A stretch of 64,000 bases of DNA, taken from assembly GCA_037953745.1 (NCBI GenBank), contig JBAKBP010007612.1, positions 34,173-98,172 on the forward strand. The letters run 5' to 3'. Numbering within the stretch: the first letter of the stretch is position 1; every line of letters starts with the position of its first letter. This stretch comes from Lithodes maja. Taxonomy: Eukaryota > Arthropoda > Malacostraca > Decapoda > Lithodidae. The notes under the pieces are model-generated. The model was not told where the DNA came from and did no database searches. It saw only the letters and a list, made by a program, of their open reading frames with translations. Of the stretch, positions 11,267 through 23,180 are shown in pieces. Position numbers and translations under genes: made by a program.

Positions 11267-14200
11267 GTCTCTAAGTGCCTTAGGTGATTTTCAAAATCGT
11301 CATCATATACTCTCACGTCATCAAGGTAGACCGTGCAGTTAGGGATTTCGTCACAAATATCGTTCATCAGGTTCTGAAACGTGGCAGGTGCGTTCTTAAG
11401 CCCATAAGGCATTACGTTACATTGGTAGGTCTTGCCATCTACCACAAAACCACAAACTTGCTTAGCTCGGTCCGACAGGGGTACTTGCCAGTAGCCTTTT
11501 ACAAGATCAATTTTAGTAAGGTACTTTGCATTCCCAATCTTGTCCACGCTGTCGTCAACTCGAGGCAAAGGGTAAGGGTTGGTAGTGGTCAAGCCATTTA
11601 GCCTATGAAAATCTATGCAGAACCGCACCTTGGCGTCAGGTTTTGGCTGCAACGTGACGGGTGATGTCCACTTCACATAACCTTCAGTGATCATCCCTCT
11701 CTCAACCATGTACTTTAACTCCTCCCGTAAAGCTGGCAACTTTACCGGGGGCACACGGTAGGGCACTGACTTGAAGGGCACATTATCACCGACGTCCACG
11801 TCGTGTGTTACCTGAGTAGTGAGACCTGGGTGTTCGGCGAAAACAGAGGGGTATGACCTGAACAGGCCTAGGACAGCAGCACCCTGGTGCTCAGGCAGGT
11901 GACTTACAGCTTGCCTAGCCTCTTGTTCAGTATTTCCCGCCCACTGTTCTGCGGAAATGACACAGTCCCAGCTATCCTCCTCAGCAGCATGACTGTCCCC
12001 ACCTCCTTCTCCACCCTGGCCGCTGCAGGCCAGCACAGGGACAGTGAGAGGCTCTGAGGGGCATCTCACATACTCTTTCATGAGGTTAACATGACATAAC
12101 TGATGTTTTTTCCTACGGTCAGGTGTTGCAACGAGATAATCAAGGTCGGACAGTTTCTTAGCCACCACATACGGCCCAATGAACTTGGCAGAAAGGGGGT
12201 GTCCAGGCAAAGGTAAAAGCAACATTACCTCCTGACCCACCGAAAACTCCCGAAGCTTCACCTTGGCGTCATACTGGTGCTTCATGACCGCCTGTGCATT
12301 AACCAAGTTATTACCTGCCGCTGCCATGCAACCTATAAGTCTCTCCCGGCTCTCAAGGACATATTTAAGTACAGACCCCGGCTTCTCTTCGCCCTCCCAG
12401 ATCTCTTTCACCATACTTAAAGGTCCTCTCACATTATGGCCAAAGACTAGTTGATTTGGACTGAACCCCAGGCTCTCTCCTGGGACTTCACGTGCAGCGA
12501 ACAGAACATACGGCAGACCCAAATCCCAATCAGTGTCATGTTCTGCACAGTAACAGCGTAGCATACTCTTCAGGGTCGAGTGCCACCGCTCCAAGACTCC
12601 CTGACTCTCGAGATGGTAGGCTGACGACACTACAGAACATATACCGTGTAACTGAAGGGTTTGCTTGAACAATTTGGATGTAAAATTGCTCCCCTGGTCT
12701 GACTGCACCTCACGTGGAAATCCATAACGGGAACAGAACAATAATAAGTTTCTAACAACTGCCTTTGCCGAGCCGTTTCTCATGGGGTATGCGTCCAGGT
12801 ATCTCGTAGCCACATCCATGATTGTCAACAGGAATTTATTGCCACTACTAGTAGGCGGGAAAGGGCCAACCAAATCTACTACAACTTTGCTGAACGGAGG
12901 CCCGGTGACAGGTATGGGAAACAAAGGTGCCTTCGGGATTGTCTGGTTAGGCTTCCCCGTTGTCTGGCAGGTCGCACACCCAGCCACCCATGCACAGACA
13001 TCAGCCTTGACCCCAGGCCACCAGAAAAACCTGCCCAATGCCGCCAATGTTTTTGTTACCCCCAAATGACCCGCCACCGGCACATCATGCGCCAGACACA
13101 ATAAGGACTCTCTATACTTATTTGGAACAACCACCTGGTCTACTACCCTCGCACCGCCCTCCCACTTCGATTTGGGGTCTAGAAATCTGCAGTACAATAT
13201 CCTGTTGAGCCTAAAGAAATCTCCCGGCTTCGCATCCCCATCTTCCTCCAACTCTATGGCACCATTGCTATAACGAGCTAGGCTAGCGTCTTGCAGCTGC
13301 TGCTCACTTATGTCCCCGGGCGTCAATGCATCAAGATGGTTTTGTAATAAGACATTACCCCGGCTAGTAGGCTCTACTGCCTTAGTGGCTCTCGCTACAG
13401 CTCTTGCCTCACGCGAAGTCTTACCCAACTCTGCCTTGTTACACACCATATCTGGGCCAGAGTAAACTCCCGTGTTTATTATAGGTCCAAGTACCGAATC
13501 ACCGAGAAGTGCAGCAGAATCAATGTCCCTTTTCCTGCCCTTAGCAACCTTCTCCTGATCCTTCCTCCACTGTCCCCGAGGTTGAGTGCTAGGCTGTGCA
13601 GGAGCCGCAGAGCGAGATCGGGTTACCACACAGGCCATCTCATCCTGTTGGCACCTCCCAACCCATTCCCGATTCTCACCATCCACGTCGGCCGCCCTCT
13701 CGGCAACGACTAAGGGTGGAGTCCCGGAAGTGGGCACCGCAAAGTCGTTGCCGAGAAGAAGGTCGACGCCCTCAACTGGCAAACACTCAACGATCCCTAC
13801 ATCCAGCTCCCTGCACACCTCTCCCACTCTCAACTCCAACCTCACAAGTGGGTATGACCTCGTAGCATTTATACCCTGCACCACAACAACTCTGGCCGCA
13901 TTTATCGGTTTCCCTGTAAAGTTCCTCAACAAAGTTTGCGAAGCCCCCGTATCCCTCAGCAAGTCAACCCTCCGTAGTTCACTCCCCCAGCTCACAAACC
14001 CGTGTCCCCGATGGCTACAGAAAGTGTCCCGGACAGGTGTCGAGCCTTCCGTACGCTTCTTTACCGCGTGTGCCTCAGCTGCTGACAACCTACCCCGGGC
14101 AGTTGCTGCAGCCTTCAGAGACACACCGATACTGTGAACCAATGACACCGGCTTAGCGGGAGTGTTGCTAGGGCACTCACGTGAATAATGGCCTAGCTTC

Positions 14201-15284
14201 TGACATTTGTAACATTTCACATCCCCAATGGGCTTCTTCCCTTGTGCGGGCGAAGAAGGGGCCTGACCTTTAGTAAACGGGAGAGGCTTGTGTTTGTAGG
14301 TGTTATTAGGTGCAATGCTTTTAGTGTGGTTATGTGTGTCATAGGATTTGTTATTATCGAAAACTCTGGTGGGTGGGGTATAGCGCCCCTTCTGCCCTGA
14401 CTCAGCCCTCTGAGCGGCACCGCAACCACGAATCAATGATAATCTGAGGTCTGCCATCTTGGCAGCCTCCTCTACTGTCTTGGGACATTTTTCCTTAATG
14501 TTCAGCGTTAGATCGGTTCCAGTACATTTGTAAAACTGTTCCAGATAGAAAAGTTGCTTAATTTCCTCAGCCGACTCTGCGTGCTCGGACCGAAACCAGT
14601 TATTACATGCATCTGTTAAGTCCCGTGCGTGCTCCATAAAACTGACGTCGCTCTTCTTATTCACGCCACGGAACTTCAATCTATAAGTTTCGGGTTGCAG
14701 TTCGTAGGCCCGGAGCACAGCCTCCTTCACCAGTCCATACACGACACTCTCGTCCAGTGACAGTGCATCGTAGGCTTTCAACCCCTTACCCACTAGACGT
14801 GATGAAACTAATGCTGCCCATTTAACCTCCGGCCAGTCATACTCACGACACTTCTTTTCGAAACGAGCAAAAAACTCAGTCACTGCTGTCTCATCAAATG
14901 CGGGTACTAACTTAATTAAATGCGAAAGTGACTCTGTAACCCGGTGCCCACCACCGAGATGACGCCCCGTGGTCTCTACTCTAGACTTCTCGACATCCAT
15001 TTCAGCCTGGTACCTTGTTGCATCCTGATTGGCTTGGATTCTAGCAACCTCTATGCGTTCTATACTAGCCTGTTGTATCTGAGTCTCCTGCAGCTTAATC
15101 CATTCTATACTAGCCTGTTGTATCTGAGTCTCCTGCAGCTTAATCCGTTCTATACTAGCCTGTTGTATCTGAGTCTCCTGCAGCTTAATCCGTTCTATAC
15201 TAGCCTGTTGACTCTCTCGCAACTTAAGCTTAGCTAGTTCTAGCTGAAATAACATCTCAGGAGACAGGCCTGGGGGGGGGGGGG
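11267..15284 (-). pseudogene. Gmr1-A gag-pol: gag, protease, integrase, partial RT
   Basis: A long open frame of about 1,340 codons. It holds a coiled-coil gag segment with 15-residue repeats, a retrotransposon gag core, a CCHC knuckle (CYKCQKLGHYSREC near 14185-14225), the protease motif DTGASQTLL near 13930-13960, the integrase HHCC region (HLGVTKTLAAL near 13050), integrase DDE blocks (SDQGSNFTS near 12690; SSAYHLESQGVLERW near 12600), then reverse transcriptase through YLDDVRVYDDDF at about 11310-11345. Integrase therefore precedes reverse transcriptase, the Gmr1 order. The frame is cut off in reverse transcriptase. Its N-terminus is in another frame across a 13-G run (15272-15284), a likely slippage or base-calling site. 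Confidence 0.85.
15057..15210 (-). repeat. 45-bp tandem repeat inside Gmr1-A gag
   Basis: Three full copies and a partial fourth of a 45-bp unit, in frame. Each encodes a 15-residue block, QASIERIKLQETQIQ, predicted to extend a coiled coil. The homologous part of Gmr1-B carries different, shorter charged repeats (KEIESRKQEKEIE type), so this stretch varies in length between subfamilies. Confidence 0.85.
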
Positions 15285-15746
15285 AGCGCACAAAATGGGG
15301 GATCCACACCGAGACGTGTTTACGGGTAAGCCAGCTTGCCATTGAGAACCCTCCTGCTGCATCGTGCTAAGACTCGCTGGCTGAGGGCCCAGCTCAGGGG
15401 TAGAGTGGAATGGAGGCTTGGTGGGAACCCCCCAAGACCCCACTCCACCCACCGCCCCATCGCCATCACCCAACAAACATGCCATCAAATTCTTCTTGGG
15501 CCAACTGTCAGGACAGTCCCGCCCCAAAACCGTGGCTAAACAGCGAAGACCGTAACAATCAATAGCCTGCAGGCGCTGTTCGGTCAAACGTGTCTGCAAA
15601 AATGCCCGGGCATCCCTCTCTCCACTTATAACACTCCCCTCCCTAAATATCTGCTGTACTTGCTGGTCACTAGGCTGTACCGTGTTATCCTCCCCCGTAA
15701 ATGATGAGTCATTAGACATAGTGCTGGTTATACAATTGCTGTTCAT
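15243..15746 (-). pseudogene. Gmr1-A gag N-terminus, out of frame
   Basis: Encodes the gag amino terminus in a frame different from the main ORF. The ATG at 15719 (MSNDSSFTGEDN) lines up with the Gmr1-B start (MSGPSTDEERE); the ATG at 15746 is 9 codons upstream in the same frame. Shared blocks include ERDARAFLQ, CYGLRCLATVLG and GVPTKPPFHSTPEL against the equivalent positions in Gmr1-B. The frame switch falls at the 13-G tract at 15272-15284. Confidence 0.8.
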
Positions 15747-15986
15747 AAAAAAAAAAAGTGCTTATTACTAATTGCAGTCTCGACTCACAAAATGTTAAAG
15801 ATGCTTGAATGACTCTACTCTAGACACCTAACGAAACAATCTGCAAGTCCACCAATACAATAATGACACAATAAAAATTCCTCCAATATGCAAGAAAATT
15901 CTAGCCAGCTCTACTAGGTAGCATAGAATAGTTCTCCAAAAAACATGTGATAGGATACTACTGAATCTTGTGCAAGGTCGCCATTT
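15747..15986 (-). other. Gmr1-A 5' untranslated leader and primer-binding site
   Basis: 240 bp between the LTR and gag. The minus strand reads TGGCGACCTTG ending at 15983, just inside the LTR. The same motif occurs in the same place in Gmr1-B. The first eight bases would suit a tRNA-Arg primer; this is tentative. Confidence 0.7.
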
Positions 15987-17779
15987 TGTTACGGCTGGAT
16001 CGGCAATACATATTCGGGATTCTTGATCGTAGGACAGAAATGGCTTAAGTGACAACGACACGCTCGATTCCAGTCCCAAATACTATATGCTCCAGACAAC
16101 AAAAGCACCAACGCCCTACAGAGTTATCGTCTACGGTAATGAGGTACCTTAACTCGGCGAAAGTGTACAACAGGGGTAGGCTATGAGGCTAAACTCCCTC
16201 AGACATTTATAGGTTACGTTATTACTAAAGAAATGCAATACTCAAAAAACTACGTTAATATTAAGCCTCTAATAATGTAGAATAGAAGCAGGCTAAAGGT
16301 ATGACAGTGAAATGCTAAATGACAAATGTACACGCCTACTTGAAAGCGCGTGCACTACACTAACTGTCCCCTACTAACATGCACTAGCATGTAGCATACA
16401 AGATGTTCATGATCCAGTAGATACCTAATAATACACATGGGAGGAACATAAATAGTAGTCACTTATTATAATAATGAATCTATACTTGGAATAACTAAAA
16501 GGTTGCAGGCAACAGTACTGCGCCGGTAGCCTACTACCGCATAGGCTACTTCGCTTCTCTCACTCTGTCTCCCCTCCGAGTCCGTATGCGCCCTACGCAA
16601 CAGAACTCCGGACACAGCAGCAAAACGATAGTGCAGTTAATTGATACATGAAAGTATTAATAGTGTTGTCTTGTGTGTGAGTAATGTGTATTGTAAAGTG
16701 TTACATACATATACTTAAAGAGAGCTGCAATGCATAGTAAAATAAAGATATATCCCACTCATCATCCCCATGTGTTCTAGCTAGCAGGCCAAGTCACAGG
16801 AACAACGAGTCCCAGCACCGAAAGCGAGAACCCAGGAGAAGACTGTAGAGAACACAAGGACAGATAAATTACGTTACTCTACTATACCGGCACTACGAGC
16901 GAGCTGTAGTCTCGGGTGCTACACTCGCTCCTGGCTCGGTATGCAAATCAAGGCTAAGTCCTCGTCCCTCTACAGACAACTCCTGGGCATGGTCGGGCTC
17001 TTACACATGGCACCAGTCTAGTCACAAATGGGATGATGAGCGGGGCATATAACTCGTGAACATGTAGAACGTTCACCAACTATCCTCATCAAGAAGATCG
17101 CTGTTCACATTAACCCCTTAAATCTAATACATGTAAATATATGCTTGTCCTAAGAGTAATACGAGAGGTGAGTGCTGAAACTCTTTTAGGACCTCAAGGG
17201 AAGGTTATGCATTTAAATAGAGAGAAGAATGAAATGAGAGTAATGTCGTCAGAGAGAAAGAGTGCAACCGTGAGAAATTGGGAGAGAGGGCAAGGGATGT
17301 TAGAATCTCAAAGGTTCTAGGCAACCTGATCATGGAACACGCAGCGAGCCTCCAGGCAATGTGCTGTACGACAACATGGGCAGCCCAGGCAGCGTAGGCA
17401 GGCAGCAATGGACTACCAACCCTATCGCGCCTAGCTATAAGCGCAAGGCTGCCAACCAGTCCATACGTCTGGCAACCCACCCGGCCATGCTACCCTCCTG
17501 CTCTGAAGCCCAACTCGCTCTCTCTCTCTGAACTCCCATTGTCTTATCTATCAACTTCTCTATTGATACTACATATTAAATGGAAGGTCTCGACATGGCT
17601 TAAAACAAAACCCACCACTGGTTAGCACATGACGAGACCTTTGCAGAGATACAAATAACATAGTTATAAGTTGTCACACTCAATATACATAGCTGCTGAC
17701 GGTAGCCAGATCACGGGCGGTACAGTGGAGTACCAAGGAGTACAATCAGGTTGCGTTGCCACGCACTGGGTGCGTCACA
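15987..17779 (-). repeat. Gmr1-A 5' LTR
   Basis: Starts TGTTACGGCTGG on the plus strand and ends GGTGCGTCACA, so on the minus strand it runs from TGTGACGCA to CCGTAACA. Length 1,793 bp, close to Gmr1-B (1,844) and the solo LTR (1,789). No partner LTR is present in the window. Confidence 0.75.
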
Positions 17780-18257
17780 ACACACACAGACACTCACTAC
17801 ACATCTGCTAGCATAGCTATATATAATTAGATTAACATTCCAACAGTCAATTCTATACTCGAAACATGTCTAACTCTTTACTCAAACTCTTAAAAATTAC
17901 TCTTGATTTATAAACTATTTAACACCAGTATTTTAATTACTCAAATTCATCTAAACCCAAGGGATTAGTTTTTGAATAATTGACTACATTCACCGAACAT
18001 GTGAACATGTGTTCAATGTGTATTGATGGTAATTTTTGAAACTATTGATCCCAATCAATTATTATAATTATACCTTTATTTGTGTTTAACTGTATTTGAC
18101 AACCAAATTTTAACCCTCTCATACATGTAATCAAATGAACAATTTCTCATTTACCCAAAATGTGAAATTGGATGTGTAGGGCCTACACGGTTGTACACCC
18201 TTATGATATTACAAAGGTAATATTCATTAGGAACTCACCACTTAATTAATTATAAAC
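17780..18257. other. AT-rich spacer
   Basis: AT-rich DNA between the Gmr1-A LTR and the DIRS terminus. No gene, repeat or RNA signal recognised. Confidence 0.5.
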
Positions 18258-18304
18258 TATAGGTTTGACTCCTGTAAGGAGATAAAGAAAACCTAATATT
18301 TAGT

Positions 18305-18610
18305 AGTGGCCCCGTAATCATTGACGAACATGCCTATTACATAAGGCATCCTCTTCAAACACTCATCCGCCGTAGTTTGAATCTACCGCGCAGAGCATTT
18401 AAAAAACTGAGGAGCCTTCATCATGAGCGCACGCGACCTCACTCATGGCTTCAGTCATTATGAATTGGGTTCTCACTACGAAAAAACTTCGTAAAAAATA
18501 AAAACAAAAAGAAAATAAGAATAACTATTCAATAAGCTTTCCATCATATCGTGGATGTACTTGTGTGGATCTTTTGACCAGACGCTACTACAGGCGTCAT
18601 TCTTCCTTCA
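18305..18610 (+). repeat. DIRS inverted terminal repeat (element 3' side)
   Basis: Reverse complement of 26629-26934 with near identity over about 306 bp. It is preceded by a unique 47-bp terminal extension (18258-18304). Confidence 0.92.
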
Positions 18611-18682
18611 CTGACATATCAAGTAAACCAAAATCCTCAATACATCAACGAATGGGAAGGGGATGGTCGGGAGGGCCCCAGT

Positions 18683-18788
18683 CGTCAATGATTACGGGGC
18701 CACTACTAAATATTAGGTTTTCTTTATCTCCTTACAGGAGTCAAACCTATAATTTATTAGTGGCCCCTCCATCATTGACGAACATGCC
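18683..18788. repeat. DIRS internal complementary region
   Basis: The first part (18683-18751) is an exact complement of the left terminus from 18258. The second part (to 18788) complements the last 38 bp of the right terminus. The two meet at 18751/18752, reproducing the circle junction and fixing the element ends at 18258 and 26940. Confidence 0.9.
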
Positions 18789-19455
18789 TGATTCTAAGAC
18801 TGGAGGGGGACATTCGTAATCATATCATAACTCTAGAAAAGCAGATAATCAAACAACCACATAGTATTCTTACTTTTGTAAAAAAGAGATATTCGGGCGC
18901 ATATACTTTATACAGCCTAAATCTTCAAAAAGGGGTACAAGCAGGAGCGTGCTTCAAAGAAGCCTGCTTGAAAAAAGGGTTAACTCTGAGACTCTGTACA
19001 CAGATCTGCTAGTTAAGAAGGCACCCCACTTAAAGTAAGTGGTGAAAACTAAAAACATATAAGTTTTACATGTGCACATATAAACCCCATTAACTAATGG
19101 ATATATTCCAAAAAATGAATTCTTGTACATTCGTAGAAGTACTGAACTCGTGTACTTATGGAGAAGTAATTACTTCAAAAGTAAAAGTCGTAGTTGCAAC
19201 TACCGAGATTTCTCAAAAATCTAATGCTTCACAGCCAAGGCTACTTACAACAAGAATTGTTGTAACACCACCATTGGCCTTTAGTACAATTTCCTGCAAT
19301 GAATACTACAGAGAATTTTTTTATAATACAATGCCTACCAACAGTATCACAGCTCGTATGTTCCGAACACATACTCCGGAGGGGTCTAGGGTGTCCTATG
19401 TCACACTGACTGCACCCTTCCCCCCCCCTTTTTCTTGAATTTAAACAAAACGTGA

Positions 19456-20006
19456 CTAAAAAAGGGCCACCCAGACCCTCTGCTGTAAAGCTATACATGG
19501 CAAGGAAGGCTTGTCTAGAGCTACTGAAAGGCATTGAGTCAAAAACTCCTGATTAGAGGCCCACAACTGTGTGGACTTAATAACCTCCATCGAAAGATTA
19601 TTAAGGAAACGTAAAGAGGCTGTCCCCTTGCGTAAATCGTGGGTCCCACCCACAACGCCGGGATTCTTCTCTCTAAAGTCCTCGACCAAGAGAGAAGCCA
19701 GTGTACGCTCCATCAAGCGTTCACCCGGACTTGCGACCCATAAAGCACCCTGGTGATTTTAGAGGTGCCTTTCTTAAATATTTGGTTAGAGCTTACACTG
19801 GGCAAAAAACGATGGTGCACCTTTCCCCTTTCCAACGCCGGCACCGTTAAATCCGAAAACACGTGTTCACTGTGCTCATTCTTGGCTATGAATCCTGGGG
19901 AAGGTGCAATGTGAATACACTCATGAAGCCTATCAAACCTGAGGCAATTAGGTGTGTTGCTCATCGCCGCCAGCTCAGATACTCTGTTCCCGGTAGCCAA
20001 AGCCAA
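19456..20006 (-). pseudogene. DIRS tyrosine recombinase fragments
   Basis: Two adjoining frames carry recombinase signatures. At 19713-20006 ALATGNRVSELAAM matches the first catalytic-arginine box. At 19456-19716 HDLRKGTASLRFL matches the H-x-x-R box, followed by a WASNQEFLTQC segment where the nucleophilic tyrosine is expected. The residue there is Cys, so the nucleophile is missing. A frameshift separates the halves near 19715. The enzyme would integrate the circular DNA intermediate. This copy should be dead. Confidence 0.8.
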
Positions 20007-20043
20007 AAGGTATATTGATTCGTGAATATCTTGGTCACGTCGC

Positions 20044-21297
20044 TACCATATGGTGCTAGCCACTTGGCCTCCTGAATGTCCATAATGAACAAGTCCGCGA
20101 GGTTTCTAGGTTGCTAATTGTGTTCTGAGTGGAACAACCCGACCGGGAGTGACACTGGGTGCGTGCACCACGTGTTCACATGCTGGTACCACACTGCGCC
20201 GGCCACAGGGGCGTGATTAGCGAGACTACGCCTCGCTAATCCTGTAGTTCGTTGACTACGTGGCACATTAGAGACGCGTCTGGCGGCGGAAAATAGATAA
20301 ATGGAACTTAATCTGTTCTCGTCCGTCATCAGAGCGTCAGGTCCGCCCGCCGGCGTTATCGTCCGGCGGGTGAGGTACAGTGGGAGTTTGTGAGTTTTCT
20401 CAGACGCAAACAAATCCACTTGTGGATGGTAATGCTCCGCACACGCAAGAGTGCCGATTCTACTGATGTGCTTTGTCTCTGAGACAGAGCGTCTGCCCAG
20501 ACGTTTGCTACGCCTGGGAGATAAGATGCGTGAAGATGAATGTCCAGCCTGTTGGCTAGTATAAAAATCTTTTCTGACACGTTTAGCCACTTCCGAGATC
20601 TCATTGACCCTTGTTTCTGAATACAGTGAACCACATTCAGATTGTCCATTCTGAAGGCCACCGACTTGCCCCGTAAAGCAGAGCCGTGAGCCTGAAGGAC
20701 AGATAAGGGGACTAGTAAGTCTTTGACATTTATGTGGAAGATTTCTAAATGGGACCAAAACATTTGACCCTGATGCCCGAGGTTTGACTAAAAGCCCCAA
20801 CCTATCGTTCCTGACGCATCCAAGTCCACCCATACCGACGGCGGAGGAGAGGTTCATGACATGACTTCGTGCAACCTTTCCCTCGTCACCCAAACCGCTA
20901 GTAAGTTGTGTAATAACGTTGGGATAGGCCATACGATCCCCGCCGGTAATAGTGGGAAAAGTTTGTTGCCCTCCAGGATTAAACGTTAGACTTACAACCG
21001 GCCCAACTTAACAGTTAGCTGAACCCAGTTTGAGAGAACCGACTAGAGATTCCCAAAGTCTCTGTGTCGTAGTCAGACTGTGGAGAAACATAAACGTTTT
21101 TTTCGAAATCTGTTTCGAGTGTCCACACTCTGACTCAGAGTGAGAGAAGCTGTGTCCTCGACCAGCCCTATCCCCTGAAATACTCGTGGGGGAACAAGGG
21201 TTTGACTTTTACTAAGTTGACCTTGAATCCTAGAGATAAGAGATGGTTTAACGTAACGTAGACATAAATGATGCGTAAGTTTTGTTTCTGCCACCAC
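20044..21297 (-). pseudogene. DIRS reverse transcriptase remnant and RNase H
   Basis: From 21297 downstream the minus strand encodes the piece that follows the catalytic box in DIRS reverse transcriptases (LSLGFKVN and PHEYFRG in neighbouring frames), then RNase H. RNase H has DLDASGTIGWGF near 20800, HINVKDLLVPL near 20730, MDNLNVVHCIQKQGS near 20620 and YLPGVANVWADALSQ near 20500. A linker toward the recombinase (LFASEKTHKLPLYL) follows near 20390. Stops and shifts break every frame. The palm with its YLDD box is not found: only about 70 bp separate this remnant from gag, far too little to hold it. Confidence 0.75.
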
Positions 21298-21371
21298 CAG
21301 TTATTCGCCCAGATACCACCAGACCCTGATCCCTTGTTCTAACAAGGGCATCAGGGCTTGCGGGGACCTTG

Positions 21372-22393
21372 CTAGAATGCTTGTGCCAAATTGAAAACCG
21401 TCTTCCAAACTGCTGGTGAAATCAAAGAAGGAATTAGAACTGGAGACCGAACTACTTGGCTTGCAATACGGTCAAGAAGTTTCTTCACTACGAACATCCT
21501 CAGATCCTGCCTTGCTCGAACTGCCTCTAATAAGGCCGTCCGAATATCTCCTAAAGACTTGGATGGAAGTCTGGAGAAGCAAGCGCCGGGAAAGTTCAAT
21601 GGCTTTCCTGACTTCCGCGGCTTCTATTGCCTGAGAAGAGCGTAACAGAGACTTTGTTACTTGCTGGGAACCAGATATTGCGAAAACAGTTTAAACGCTT
21701 TCCCTCTTAACCTAAACTCGCGGTCTATGTAAGCTGGGGAAGACGTGCTAAAGGAGCTTATAATTCGCCCAACTTGATGATTTGGGGGGTGGCAGTCAAG
21801 CAGAGGGGACTCCGCCGGCACCAAAAATCGGAAGAGATAACCAAGAATGGCGTTCTGGAGGGATTTGGTGGGAAGAATAAGTCATGGTTATAATAACTTG
21901 GGATGTCCTTAATATGAACATCCAAAACATTTCCGTAACATTGACACAAGCGGATGGTTAGGTATTTGTTTGCTAAAGCAAAGGATGTAGCCAGAGGTCG
22001 CACATTCGTAGACAGCGCGGGATCTCCCGTATCAAAAGGAGTTTCCGGCGTAGGGCCAAAGAACCTATTAAGTGCATTCACTAGTAGTCCCTCAATCTCT
22101 TCCGCCGGTACATACCTAGCCGATGACGAACTCCGTGGAGATTCGACAGTACCCTGAGAGTCGCCTAGAAGGTGACTGGACTCTTCAACCTCCATCTCTG
22201 AGACCAGAGATCGTTGTTCTTTATCCGTTAAGTCTGGTTTATCATGGGAAGATCCCGCCGAAGCCGGGACCTCCACATGTTGCCATGTTAAAACTGGGAT
22301 AGAAGATGGTACATCGGCATCCCGGTGGACGTCAGCACTAGTTGAGTCACAAAGGGATGTGTTCTGTCTTGCCAGGACTGTGAGTATCGCCAT
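21372..22393 (-). pseudogene. DIRS gag-like ORF, broken
   Basis: Two frames, 21758-22393 (211 codons) and 21372-21599 (75 codons), together resemble the gag of DIRS elements. There is an acidic, Ser-rich amino-terminal part, then a helical part (IEGLLVNALNRFFGPTPE, later DIRTALLEAVRARQDLRMFV). The assignment rests on position upstream of RT/RNase H and general character, not on a diagnostic motif. The start at 22393 is the first ATG of the frame and is uncertain. Confidence 0.55.
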
Positions 22394-23180
22394 ATACCTT
22401 GGCTATGGCTGTCCCTCGCTTGCGAGCTCGGTATACTCTCTGAAAGAGAGCCCTGTAAAGGTTTATGATAATTAAAAGCTCCCATAGCTCATTAACACCT
22501 TGAAAGCAGAGCTGGTGAGCAAAATCATAAAGTATACTAATTAATTTAATTTATATTTAATTGTATTAAAATAAATTACTATAAATAAACAATATTATCA
22601 TAATATAATCATAGAAAATATATATGTTTATTATGAATCAGTTATTAAATTATTTCATTAACAAAATAAAATTAATATAGGGATACCTGAGCGTAACGGC
22701 GTTGAACATACAGCAATGAGAGGTTCAAGTGCCGACATGACCGAGACTGGGGGAAAACTACCCCGCCCCCGGGAACTACCTGGTCACCTGGTGCAACACC
22801 GGAACTCTGCCCTGGAAAGAGAAATTTCCGGGGATTAATGCTCATAGGGTTACACCCAAAAAAATGGTACAAAATATGTGCCTCAAAACCGCCGGTCAAC
22901 GAACCGTAGCACACCAACACTATTTTTCGTTTTTCCTTTAGTTTCATATTAACCCTTTCACGCATTTATGACGCAGAGGTTGCTAGATTTATCAATGAGA
23001 AATAGAGTTCTCTCTCTTATAATTACCTCTCCAAAATTAGTTTTCTGCCCACAGCTAACTCAAAGACAACTGCAGAGGCTGAAGTAACTAAACTAAAGGT
23101 TTCTAAATACCCCTGATGGTAACAAAGGCTTTAAAGAATCCCCATTAGGCTCAAAATCGCGTCATATGTCGGAGAGGGTT

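Larger units (their letters stand above)
11267..17779 (-). mobile_element. Gmr1-like Ty3/gypsy element A, 3'-truncated
   Basis: Read right to left: 5' LTR (15987-17779), primer-binding site, gag, protease, integrase, and the first half of reverse transcriptase, ending at 11267 where the BEL LTR starts. The rest of reverse transcriptase, RNase H and the 3' LTR are absent and do not resume on the far side of the BEL element. It is related to Gmr1-B (35092-44597) along its whole coding length but clearly a different subfamily. Confidence 0.88.

Noticed and set aside
3193..17779. Simple nested insertion of BEL into Gmr1-A
   Set aside because: The left flank of BEL is not gypsy sequence, the right LTR lacks its last two bases and no target duplication exists.
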